A DNA stretch of 62,298 nucleotides from contig JAERSW010000088.1 in NCBI GenBank assembly GCA_016845305.1, positions 1 to 62,298 on the forward strand, read 5' to 3'. The position numbers and the translations under genes are program-made. Shown one piece after another: positions 1-6,986 of the stretch (its first letter is position 1; every line of letters begins with the position of its first letter). The DNA comes from Acidimicrobiales bacterium (GTDB lineage: Bacteria > Actinomycetota > Acidimicrobiia > Acidimicrobiales > MedAcidi-G1). The notes beneath the pieces are model-generated. The model was not told the DNA's origin and did not search any database. It was given only the letters and a program-made list of their open reading frames with translations.

Positions 1-2051
1 GGCATCGACTCGTCGGGGCCGACCACCGTCACCTGGTCGTCGGCCTCCAGCACCAGGTCGTCGTCGACCGGTACCGCCACCCCGAACCGGGTCACCGCGG
101 CCACCTCGGCGTCGTCGGGCAGGCCCAGGTCGCCGATCCGACGGCCGATCAGGCCCGCGTCCAGCCCCTCGGGCAGCAACGCGTACTGACGGACCGTCCG
201 TCCCGGCAGCAGCGACGACTTCACCTCGTCCTCGGTGGTGGCCTGGCCACAGGCCCGCGCCCCCGAGTGGAGGAAGCCGGCCAGCTCGCCGGCCAGGCGC
301 AACGACCGGCCCGGGTCGTCCGACGTCCCGGCCAGGAAGAACAGGGCGTTCACCCGCTCGCCGGACCCACCCCACGCCGCCGGGATGCGGATGCCCGAGA
401 CGGCCCGCACGATGACCAACTGGTCGCCGTCGAGCACGTCGAACAGCGCCACCGGCGTGGCCGTGGGGTGGTCGTCGGACGGTTGGATCCACAGCGACCC
501 GGTCTCCAGGAACCGCTCGGTCACCTCCTCGGTGGGCACGCCGATCCGGTCCGACAGCACCGTCGACGCCCGTTCGGCCGCCTCGCCGATGTCGGCCCCC
601 TCGGGGATGGACAGCACCACCGCCCGGGCGATCAGCCCGGCGTAGTCGTCGCGGTCGCGCAGGCCGTGGCCGTACATGGCCTCGCTGATCTCCCGGGCCA
701 GCGAGTCGTCGGCCTCGCGGCCCCACCGGCGGAACACGTGGCGGATGGCACCGGCCCGCTCGGTGCGGGGCGTGGCGTACAGGTGGTGCCACGTCCACCC
801 CACCGCGGCCACCACCCCGAGGAACACCAGGGCGGCCACCCCGAGCCGCGAGATCAGGTAGCCGGAGATGGCGATGCCGGCCAGCTGCGTCCACGGATAC
901 AGCGGCGACCGGAACGACGGGGCGTAGGAGCGGATCTCCGAGGCCCGCAGCACCAGCACGGCCAGGTTCACCAGCCCGAGGGTGAGCAGCACGAAGGCGC
1001 TGGCCAGCTTGGCGATGGCCTCGGCGTCGAAGGCCAGCACCACCGCGGCGATGGCCGCACCGGTGGCCACCACGCTGACCGCCGGGGTGCCGAACCGGCT
1101 CAGGCCGCCGGCCCGTTCCGGCAGCAGGCCGTCGCGGGCCATGGCCATCGGATAGCGGGCCGCGGCGAGGATCCCGGCATTCACGGCCGACGAGAAGGCG
1201 GCGAGGGCGGCGACCACCACCAGCCACGCCCCCACCTTGGGGAGCACGGCCTCGGCCGCGGTGTGGATGGGGGCCAGGTCGCCGTGCAGCACGTCGGCCG
1301 GCACCACGGCCACGGTGACAAGCACGCCGAGCGTGTACACCAGCGTCGCGGTGCCCAACGACAGGGCCATGCCGAGCGGGATGCGCCGGCTGGGGTCCTC
1401 GACCTCCTCGGCGGCACTGTCCACCTTGGTCAGGCCGCCGTATGACACGAACACCAGGCCGACGACGGCGAAGACGCCCGACGCCCCCGTGGTGAAGAAC
1501 GGGTCGAGGTTGGAGCCGTCGAAGCCCCGCTCGGCGGTCTCGAACAGGCCGTCCACGACGAACCAGCCCATGACCGACAGGACGACGGCCACCAGGGTGA
1601 GCTGCAGGCCGGCGCTGGCCTTGGAGCCGAGCACGTTCACCGCCGTGAACAGGCCGATGAGCACCAGGGCGACGGTGGTGGCGTCGACGTCCACGATGAG
1701 CACCAGGTAGGCGCTCATCCCGACCATGGCGAAGGCGTCCTTGAGCACCAGCGAAAGCCACGTGCCGAACCCGGCGACGGTGCCGACCGCCGGCCCGAGG
1801 GCCCGCTCGAGGAAGTAGTAGGCGCCGCCCGCCTTGGGCAGTGCCGTGGCCAGCTCGGACACGCTGAGCATGGCCGGCACGGCCAGGCAGCCGGCCAGCA
1901 GGTAGGCGACCACCGCCGCCGGGCCCGCCTTGGCCGCGGCCAGGCCGGGCAGGAGGAACAGGCCCGAGGAGAGCATCGCCCCGGTGGACAGGGCGAACAC
2001 GTGGCGCAGGCCGAGCGTGCGGGTCAGCTTCCCGCCGTCACCCTTCCCCAT
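1..2051 (-). CDS. APC-family amino-acid permease with C-terminal EIIA-2 and TrkA-C domains (3' end outside window)
   Basis: An uninterrupted frame of 683 codons reads from ATG 2051 to the left edge with no stop, so the C-terminus is missing. Residues about 1-440 are a polytopic APC (amino acid/polyamine/organocation) transporter, recognisable from an N-terminal helix around SSGLFLLPG and about 12 hydrophobic segments. Around residue 470-600 lies a PTS EIIA type-2-like domain, and from about 615 a TrkA-C (RCK_C) ligand-binding domain. The substrate is unknown; these cytosolic domains usually regulate uptake. The ATG is chosen because a TAGGGT box lies 6 nt upstream, which suggests a leaderless mRNA. 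Family is confident, substrate is not. Confidence 0.85.
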   Translation of the reverse strand, partial: MGKGDGGKLTRTLGLRHVFALSTGAMLSSGLFLLPGLAAAKAGPAAVVAYLLAGCLAVPAMLSVSELATALPKAGGAYYFLERALGPAVGTVAGFGTWLSLVLKDAFAMVGMSAYLVLIVDVDATTVALVLIGLFTAVNVLGSKASAGLQLTLVAVVLSVMGWFVVDGLFETAERGFDGSNLDPFFTTGASGVFAVVGLVFVSYGGLTKVDSAAEEVEDPSRRIPLGMALSLGTATLVYTLGVLVTVAVVPADVLHGDLAPIHTAAEAVLPKVGAWLVVVAALAAFSSAVNAGILAAARYPMAMARDGLLPERAGGLSRFGTPAVSVVATGAAIAAVVLAFDAEAIAKLASAFVLLTLGLVNLAVLVLRASEIRSYAPSFRSPLYPWTQLAGIAISGYLISRLGVAALVFLGVVAAVGWTWHHLYATPRTERAGAIRHVFRRWGREADDSLAREISEAMYGHGLRDRDDYAGLIARAVVLSIPEGADIGEAAERASTVLSDRIGVPTEEVTERFLETGSLWIQPSDDHPTATPVALFDVLDGDQLVIVRAVSGIRIPAAWGGSGERVNALFFLAGTSDDPGRSLRLAGELAGFLHSGARACGQATTEDEVKSSLLPGRTVRQYALLPEGLDAGLIGRRIGDLGLPDDAEVAAVTRFGVAVPVDDDLVLEADDQVTVVGPDESM

Positions 2052-2057
2052 GGCGGA

Positions 2058-2063
2058 ACCCTA
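2058..2063 (-). promoter_or_regulatory. -10 box TAGGGT, leaderless promoter of APC permease
   Basis: TAGGGT on the minus strand is followed by 6 nt and then the ATG at 2051, the spacing expected for a leaderless transcript. Confidence 0.5.
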
Positions 2064-2098
2064 GGCGACCGGTCCGGTGGCCTCCGAAGGGTCCACGG

Positions 2099-3091
2099 TC
2101 AGAGGGATGCGAGGAAGTCCAGGAGCAGGTCGTTGGTCGCCTCGGCCGCCTCGGCCTGGATCCAGTGGCCGATCCCCGGCAGGACGACCGAGGCGTGCAG
2201 GCCGGGCAGGGTCCGGTCGAAGGCGGCGATGGCGTCTGCCATCCAGATGGTGGGCCCGTCCTTCTCGCCACCGATGAACAGCGACGGCTGGCGGATCGGT
2301 GCGCCGTGGAAGGCCCGGAGGTCGACCCAGTCGAGGTCGACGCACCGGTACCGGTTGAGTCCGCCGGTGAACCCGGCGCGGGCGAACTCGGCGACGTAGA
2401 AGGCCTGGTCCTCGGCGGTCCGCCAGGCCGGCATCTCGTCGGGGGTCTGGAACCGGTCGTCCAGCCGACCGCCCTCGACGACTACGAAGCCCGACGGCTG
2501 GTCGGGGCCCGGGGGCGGGGCGTCGCCCGACGCCGACCACGCCATGTCCCGGAGCCACCGGTCGGGGTCGTCGGCGATCTCCGCCTCGGCCACCCCCGGT
2601 TCCTGGAAGTAGTCGATGTAGAAGGTGTGCTCGCCGCCCATCATCCGGAACACCTCGGTGGGACGGGGGCTCGACCGGGGGCTGTACGGGACGCTCAGGA
2701 GGGCCATGGCGGTGAAGACGTCGGGACGCAGCAGCGCCGCGGTGCTGGCGATCGGCGAGCCCCAGTCGTGGCCCACGATCGCCGCCGTGTCGGCACCGAG
2801 GGCCTCGACGACGCCGACGCAGTCGCCGGCCAGGTCGACGAGCCGATAGGCGTCGATCGCCTCGGGGGCGTCCGACGACCCGTAGCCGCGGACGTCGATC
2901 GCCACCGCCCGGTAGCCGGCCGCGGCCAGCGCCGGGAGCTGGTGGCGCCACGAGTACCACGACTCGGGGAACCCGTGGACCATGAGGACGAGGGGCCCGC
3001 TTCCCATCTCGGCCACGTGGATGCGGGTCCCGCGGGCGTCCACGTCGTGGCGCACCAGCCCCGCGGCCGTCAGGTCGTCGATGGTCGTCAC
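2099..3091 (-). CDS. Epoxide hydrolase-like alpha/beta hydrolase
   Basis: This 330-residue alpha/beta hydrolase has the epoxide hydrolase oxyanion motif HGFPESW near residue 40. The nucleophile is Asp109 in GHDWGS rather than Ser, which separates epoxide hydrolases and haloalkane dehalogenases from esterases. The C-terminal catalytic His is in GIGHW, and a tyrosine-containing NRYR stretch sits in the lid. It probably opens an epoxide to a diol in the cytosol. The start is GTG 3091, overlapping the end of the vapC-like gene by 4 nt, so the two are probably co-transcribed. The substrate cannot be told from sequence. Confidence 0.85.
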   Translation of the reverse strand: MTTIDDLTAAGLVRHDVDARGTRIHVAEMGSGPLVLMVHGFPESWYSWRHQLPALAAAGYRAVAIDVRGYGSSDAPEAIDAYRLVDLAGDCVGVVEALGADTAAIVGHDWGSPIASTAALLRPDVFTAMALLSVPYSPRSSPRPTEVFRMMGGEHTFYIDYFQEPGVAEAEIADDPDRWLRDMAWSASGDAPPPGPDQPSGFVVVEGGRLDDRFQTPDEMPAWRTAEDQAFYVAEFARAGFTGGLNRYRCVDLDWVDLRAFHGAPIRQPSLFIGGEKDGPTIWMADAIAAFDRTLPGLHASVVLPGIGHWIQAEAAEATNDLLLDFLASL

Positions 3092-3543
3092 GGGGACCCT
3101 TCCTCGTCAGCCGGCTCCTCGGCGGGCTCCGCCGCCGGATCCTCGATCCGGATGCCGCGCACCACCGTGCCATGGGCCAGCGCCTCGGTGGCCATCCGGT
3201 CGCAGCCCCCGACGACCGCGGCCTCCACGGCGAGGGCGTCACGCAGTGCGAGGCCCGCCTCATCGGCGGTGTCGGCGGCGGCCAGCACCAGCGAGGCCTC
3301 CGCGGGCACCACCGTCAACTCTGCCAGCTCGGCCAGGGCCCGCCGGGCCACCACGGCCGACAGGGGCCGGGCCATCCGGCCGGTGACCGCCTCGGCGAAC
3401 TCGGCCAGCACCGGACCCGACACCACCAGCGCCGGGCCGTCCACGTGGCCGACCAGTGCCCGGGCCGCCGCCTGCCGGACGGGCTCGTCGTCGTCGAACA
3501 GGCGGACGAGGACCGAGGCGTCGACGAAGGTCCGCCCGGCCAT
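3088..3543 (-). CDS. vapC: PIN-domain ribonuclease toxin (VapC-like)
   Basis: A 151-residue PIN-domain protein. It opens with FVDASVLVRLF, carrying the first metal-binding Asp, then has a central LAEFAEAV Glu and a late RDALAVEAA Asp, the usual order of acidic residues in VapC RNases. The C-terminal 20 or so residues are an acidic Pro/Glu tail not needed for the fold. The start codon overlaps the upstream antitoxin stop by 1 nt (TGATG), typical of VapBC translational coupling. The target RNA is unknown; VapC toxins usually cut tRNA or rRNA. Confidence 0.8.
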   Translation of the reverse strand: MAGRTFVDASVLVRLFDDDEPVRQAAARALVGHVDGPALVVSGPVLAEFAEAVTGRMARPLSAVVARRALAELAELTVVPAEASLVLAAADTADEAGLALRDALAVEAAVVGGCDRMATEALAHGTVVRGIRIEDPAAEPAEEPADEEGSP

Positions 3544-3776
3544 CAGGTCGCGCCGCCAGGGGCCGGTCCCCCGCTGACGGACCGGCCGCCCGATCCGGCG
3601 GCCGACGAGACGGAGAGGGCGACCAGACGACGCCGCGCCGCCCCCACCCGGTCGGCGACCGAGTAGGCGGCCAGGAGCTCGCGGACCACGGCGTTGACCG
3701 AGGTGCCCTCCTCGGCGGCCCGGACCCGGGCGCGCCGGAGCAGGTCGTCGTCGACCGCCAGCGTCAGGTTCGCCAT
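3543..3776 (-). CDS. vapB: VapB-like ribbon-helix-helix antitoxin
   Basis: A 77-residue protein whose N-terminus (MANLTLAVDDDLLRRARVRA) is a classic ribbon-helix-helix strand and helix, followed by a Gly/Ser-rich flexible tail that would bind and neutralise the PIN toxin. I use ATG 3776 rather than the longer upstream frame, because it begins exactly at the RHH strand and has a CAGACT box 6 nt upstream. A perfect 6+3+6 inverted repeat at 3816-3830 is a natural autoregulatory operator. Confidence 0.75.
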   Translation of the reverse strand: MANLTLAVDDDLLRRARVRAAEEGTSVNAVVRELLAAYSVADRVGAARRRLVALSVSSAAGSGGRSVSGGPAPGGAT

Positions 3777-3782
3777 GGCGAC

Positions 3783-3788
3783 AGTCTG
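3783..3788 (-). promoter_or_regulatory. -10-like box CAGACT, leaderless promoter of vapB
   Basis: CAGACT reads toward vapB and is separated from its ATG by 6 nt. The same hexamer at almost the same distance precedes the CaiB gene and the C45 hydrolase gene in this window. Confidence 0.4.
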
Positions 3789-3815
3789 ACGCAGGGAAAC
3801 CCGTGCTTCACGGAT

Positions 3816-3830
3816 CCTGTGGCACACAGG
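3816..3830. promoter_or_regulatory. Inverted repeat, candidate VapB operator
   Basis: CCTGTG-GCA-CACAGG is a perfect inverted repeat 40 bp upstream of the vapB ATG. A second, weaker pair (CCAGA, 10 nt, TCTGG) lies at 3834-3853. RHH antitoxins bind such palindromes to repress their own operon; the assignment is inferred from position. Confidence 0.45.
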
Positions 3831-3866
3831 GTTCCAGAGATCATGGATTCTGGTCGGGCGAACCCG

Positions 3867-4991
3867 TCAGCCGACCCGCCCGTGGATCCAGTCGCGGTCC
3901 AGGTAGCAGCCATGCAGGAACCGGCCGGGGTCGGCCTCGCCGTCGCGCCCGTGCAGTACCCGCTCGTTGTCGAACACCATGCACTCGCCCGGCGCCAGGG
4001 TGAACCGGTGCTCCAGCTCCGGCCGGTGCAGCAGGCGTGCGAAGGTGCGGAACGCCTCGTAGAGGCCGGCCATCTCGTCGAACGGCACGTCGAACGGCGC
4101 CGCCGACCGGTTGTTGTACCGGACCGCCCGGATCGCCCCGGCCCGGGGACCACCGTCCTCCACCTCGATGAGCGGCCCCCGGTTCCGCAGGTCGAACCCG
4201 TCCCCCGACCAGCGGAACGGCACGCTCGTGGTGGCCAGCAGGTCGAACGCCGCCGGGTCCTCGTCGCGCAGCACCTCGGCGGCCCGGAAGCCGTCGAGCA
4301 GCACCGTCACCCCGCCGACGTCGCTGGCCACCAGGCAGTGCAGCAGCTGGTAGCCGGGCACCGGCCGTCGATACGGGTTGTCGGTGTGGACGTTGAGCGC
4401 CTTCGGCGTGAACGCCAGGTTGGTCGGGTTCGCCTCGGCCCGCACGAGGAAGACCTCGCCGTAGTTGGTGGCCCGGACCGGTCCCCACAGCCCGGCCACG
4501 TCCACGATCCCCGGGGCGTCCGCCGGGGGATCCTCGCCCACGGCCAGGCCGTGCACGATGGCCACCCCGTCGCGCACCAGCGCCGCGGTCGTGGCCGCCA
4601 GCGACTCCCGGTCGTCCCGGTCGGCCCACGCCAGCCGGTGCAGGTCGAGGTCCGCGGCCAGCCACGGGACCGCTCCGGCGGGGCCATCGCCAGCGCGGGA
4701 GCCGACACCGGCGGCCACGTCGTAGCGATGGGCCTCCAGCCACCCGGCGTCGAAGGCGCTCGTCGCCCCGTCCGGCCCGAACGCCACGACCAGGCGACCG
4801 TCCACCACCTCGGCCGACGCCACCACCACCTCGTCGGCCAGCTCGGTCACGTCGAACAGCCGTTGGTCGTTACCGGCGTGACGGGACGCGTCGTCCCGGG
4901 CGTTGTCGCGCAGCCACAGGGCGTGGAACCGGGCCGGACCGTCGGCCAGCTCCACCGTCACCACCTCCGGCGAGACGTCGACCAGCCTCAC
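3867..4991 (-). CDS. tmpA: TmpA/gamma-butyrobetaine hydroxylase-like Fe(II)/2-oxoglutarate dioxygenase
   Basis: This 374-residue protein has the two-part layout of the gamma-butyrobetaine hydroxylase family. An N-terminal DUF971-like domain carries WLRDNARDD but lacks the zinc-binding cysteines of true BBOX. The C-terminal TauD fold has Fe ligands His202-x-Asp204 and His347. The GTG start at 4991 overlaps the stop of the HD gene by 4 nt. That partner is a PhnZ/TmpB-type oxygenase, and the pair matches the TmpA-TmpB pathway, in which TmpA hydroxylates 2-(trimethylammonio)ethylphosphonate at C1. A different phosphonate substrate is possible. The long open frame continuing upstream is an antisense artefact. 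Confidence 0.75.
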   Translation of the reverse strand: MRLVDVSPEVVTVELADGPARFHALWLRDNARDDASRHAGNDQRLFDVTELADEVVVASAEVVDGRLVVAFGPDGATSAFDAGWLEAHRYDVAAGVGSRAGDGPAGAVPWLAADLDLHRLAWADRDDRESLAATTAALVRDGVAIVHGLAVGEDPPADAPGIVDVAGLWGPVRATNYGEVFLVRAEANPTNLAFTPKALNVHTDNPYRRPVPGYQLLHCLVASDVGGVTVLLDGFRAAEVLRDEDPAAFDLLATTSVPFRWSGDGFDLRNRGPLIEVEDGGPRAGAIRAVRYNNRSAAPFDVPFDEMAGLYEAFRTFARLLHRPELEHRFTLAPGECMVFDNERVLHGRDGEADPGRFLHGCYLDRDWIHGRVG

Positions 4992-5578
4992 CGACGCAAC
5001 CCCGGGTCGACCAGCAGCGGACGCCAGTGGTCGACCGGCGGGACCTCCAGACCGCCCGCGGCATCGCCGGCCAGCTTCCCCCCGTCGTCCCAGCCCCGCA
5101 CGGCCAGCGCGGCGTCGGCGAACGGCTCGGCCTCGAACGCGGCGGCCTCGTCGGCCGACATGGCCCCGCCCTGGAGGCGCAGCGTCCCGATCGACGCCGG
5201 GCTGAGCTCGGCCTCGTAGCCGGGGTCCACGAAGCACCGGTACCGCTTGGCGGCCACGTGGAGGCGCACCGGCTCGCTCACGTCGTCGGCGAAGCGCTCC
5301 GCCACCCAGGCCCCGCCGGAGGTGCCGTGGTCGGTCACCCCGAACTCGGAGTCGGCCTCGGCGAGGAAGTGGCCGACGTCGTGCAGCAGGGCGGCCAGCA
5401 CCAGGGCGTCGTCCGCCCCCTCGGCACGGGCCAGCGCCGCGGCCTGGCGGGCGTGCTGCTCCATCGTCACCCGCTCGGAGTACGTGGCGTGGCCGTGTGC
5501 GGCGAACAGGGCCAGCACCTCGTCGACGACCCGGTCGGCCCCCGTCTCCACGCCCGTCTCCGCCCCCTTTTCCGGCAC
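4988..5578 (-). CDS. tmpB: PhnZ/TmpB-like HD-domain mixed-valent diiron oxygenase
   Basis: A 196-residue HD protein. Candidate iron ligands are His42, His66-Asp67, His84, His107 and Asp164, closely matching the spacing recalled for PhnZ (34, 58/59, 80, 104, 161). Tyr33 and Glu35 precede the first His much as the PhnZ substrate-recognition pair does. The block VRLHVAAKRY and the later LQGGAMS are typical of phosphonate-operon HD proteins. It should cleave the C-P bond of the 1-hydroxyphosphonate made by the neighbouring dioxygenase, giving phosphate and, if the substrate is TMAEP, glycine betaine. GTG 5578 is chosen because CAGGAT lies 6 nt upstream; the frame stays open further up. Confidence 0.75.
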   Translation of the reverse strand: MPEKGAETGVETGADRVVDEVLALFAAHGHATYSERVTMEQHARQAAALARAEGADDALVLAALLHDVGHFLAEADSEFGVTDHGTSGGAWVAERFADDVSEPVRLHVAAKRYRCFVDPGYEAELSPASIGTLRLQGGAMSADEAAAFEAEPFADAALAVRGWDDGGKLAGDAAGGLEVPPVDHWRPLLVDPGLRR

Positions 5579-5584
5579 GGGCGC

Positions 5585-5590
5585 ATCCTG
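5585..5590 (-). promoter_or_regulatory. -10-like box CAGGAT, leaderless promoter of tmpBA
   Basis: CAGGAT, 6 nt, then GTG 5578. It would drive the two-gene phosphonate cassette as a leaderless mRNA. Confidence 0.4.
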
Positions 5591-5617
5591 CCCGCTGGGG
5601 ACCCCGGCCACCAGCGC

Positions 5618-5626
5618 ACCTAGGTT
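5618..5626 (+). promoter_or_regulatory. Candidate -10 TAGGTT of the acyl-CoA dehydrogenase inside palindrome ACCTAGGT
   Basis: TAGGTT (5621-5626) lies 37 nt before ATG 5664, so this transcript would have a short leader carrying an ACGGAGA ribosome-binding site. The overlapping perfect 8-bp palindrome ACCTAGGT could serve either divergent transcript. Confidence 0.35.
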
Positions 5627-5663
5627 CCCAGCCGACACCCCGACGACCCCGACGGAGAACCCC

Positions 5664-6986
5664 ATGGCAGTCGGCCCCGGCCTCCACATCGACGATCCCT
5701 CCGATCCGTCCCTCGACCTGCGCATGTCCGATGGCGCCCGACCCCTCTACGAGCAGGTCAAGGCGTTCATCGCCACCGAGGTCGAGCCAGTCACCGTCGA
5801 GTTCCACCGCCTCGGCGCCGAGCGCACCGACCACTGGGGCCACCACCCGGGCCAGCTCGACATCCTGGAGGGCCTCAAGGCCAGGGCCCGCGAGGCCGGC
5901 CTGTGGAACTTCTTCCTCCCCGACGCCGAGACCGGCGAGGGGCTGTCCAACCTCGACTACGCCTACATCGCCGCCGAGCTGGGCAGGAACCCGCTGGCGT
6001 CGGAGTCCATGAACTGCTCGGCGCCCGACACCGGCAACATGGAGGTCATCGAGCGGGTCGGGACCCCCGAGCAGAAGAAGCAGTGGCTGGAGCCGCTGCT
6101 GAACGGCGAGATCCGCTCCGCCTACGCCATGACCGAGCCCGACCTGGCCTCGTCGGACGCCAAGAACATCGCCTGCCGGGCGGTCCTGGACGGCGACGAG
6201 TGGGTCATCAACGGCACCAAGTACTACATCTCCGGCGCCGGCGACCCCCGCTGCAAGGTGATGATCACCATGGTGCAGACCAGCCCCGACGGGCCGCCGC
6301 ACCGCCGGCAGTCGCAGATCCTCGTCCCCATCGACACGCCCGGGGTCACCATCGACCACCCGATGCAGGTCTTCGGCGACGACGACGCCCCCCATGGGCA
6401 CATGCACATCACGTTCAAGGACGCCCGGGTGCCGGCGTCGAACATGCTGCTCGGCGAGGGCCGCGGCTTCGAGATCTCGCAGCTGCGGCTCGGCCCGGGC
6501 CGCATCCACCACTGCATGCGCTCCATCGGCGCCGCCGAACGGGCCATCGAGCTGATGTCCCGTCGCGGCCTGCACCGCGAGGCGTTCGGGAAGACCATCG
6601 CCCACCTCGGCAAGAACATGGAGGTCATCTCGCGGGCCCGCATCGAGATCGAGGCCATGCGCCTGATGGTCCTGCGGGCCGCCAAGGCCATGGACACCAT
6701 GGGCAACGCCGAGGCCCGGGTGTGGATCAGCGCCGTGAAGGCCATGGTCCCCGAGAAGGTCTGCCACATCATCGACGCCGCCATCCAGATGCACGGCGCC
6801 ACCGGCGTGTCCCAGTGGACGCCGCTGTCGCGCATGTACACCCAGCAGCGCACCCTGCGCCTGGCCGACGGCCCCGACGAGGTGCACCACTTCGTGGTGT
6901 CGCGCTTCGAGCTGAACCGCTACCAGGACGGGCCCGGTCCCGTCCCGATGCTGGACCACACCGGCCCGGTGTTCTCGGGCCCGTGA
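5664..6986 (+). CDS. Acyl-CoA dehydrogenase (ACAD10/11-like)
   Basis: A 440-residue acyl-CoA dehydrogenase. The middle domain carries the FAD/substrate signature around YAMTEPDLASSDAKNI, and the C-terminal helical domain ends with the IQMHGATGVSQ and RLADGPDEVH segments common to ACAD10/ACAD11-type enzymes. It should oxidise an acyl-CoA to the 2-enoyl-CoA and pass electrons to ETF. ATG 5664 has an ACGGAG-type ribosome-binding site, and the protein begins naturally there. The stop overlaps the GTG of the downstream sulfatase by 4 nt (GTGA), so the two form an operon. Chain length is not predictable. Confidence 0.9.
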   Translation: MAVGPGLHIDDPSDPSLDLRMSDGARPLYEQVKAFIATEVEPVTVEFHRLGAERTDHWGHHPGQLDILEGLKARAREAGLWNFFLPDAETGEGLSNLDYAYIAAELGRNPLASESMNCSAPDTGNMEVIERVGTPEQKKQWLEPLLNGEIRSAYAMTEPDLASSDAKNIACRAVLDGDEWVINGTKYYISGAGDPRCKVMITMVQTSPDGPPHRRQSQILVPIDTPGVTIDHPMQVFGDDDAPHGHMHITFKDARVPASNMLLGEGRGFEISQLRLGPGRIHHCMRSIGAAERAIELMSRRGLHREAFGKTIAHLGKNMEVISRARIEIEAMRLMVLRAAKAMDTMGNAEARVWISAVKAMVPEKVCHIIDAAIQMHGATGVSQWTPLSRMYTQQRTLRLADGPDEVHHFVVSRFELNRYQDGPGPVPMLDHTGPVFSGP

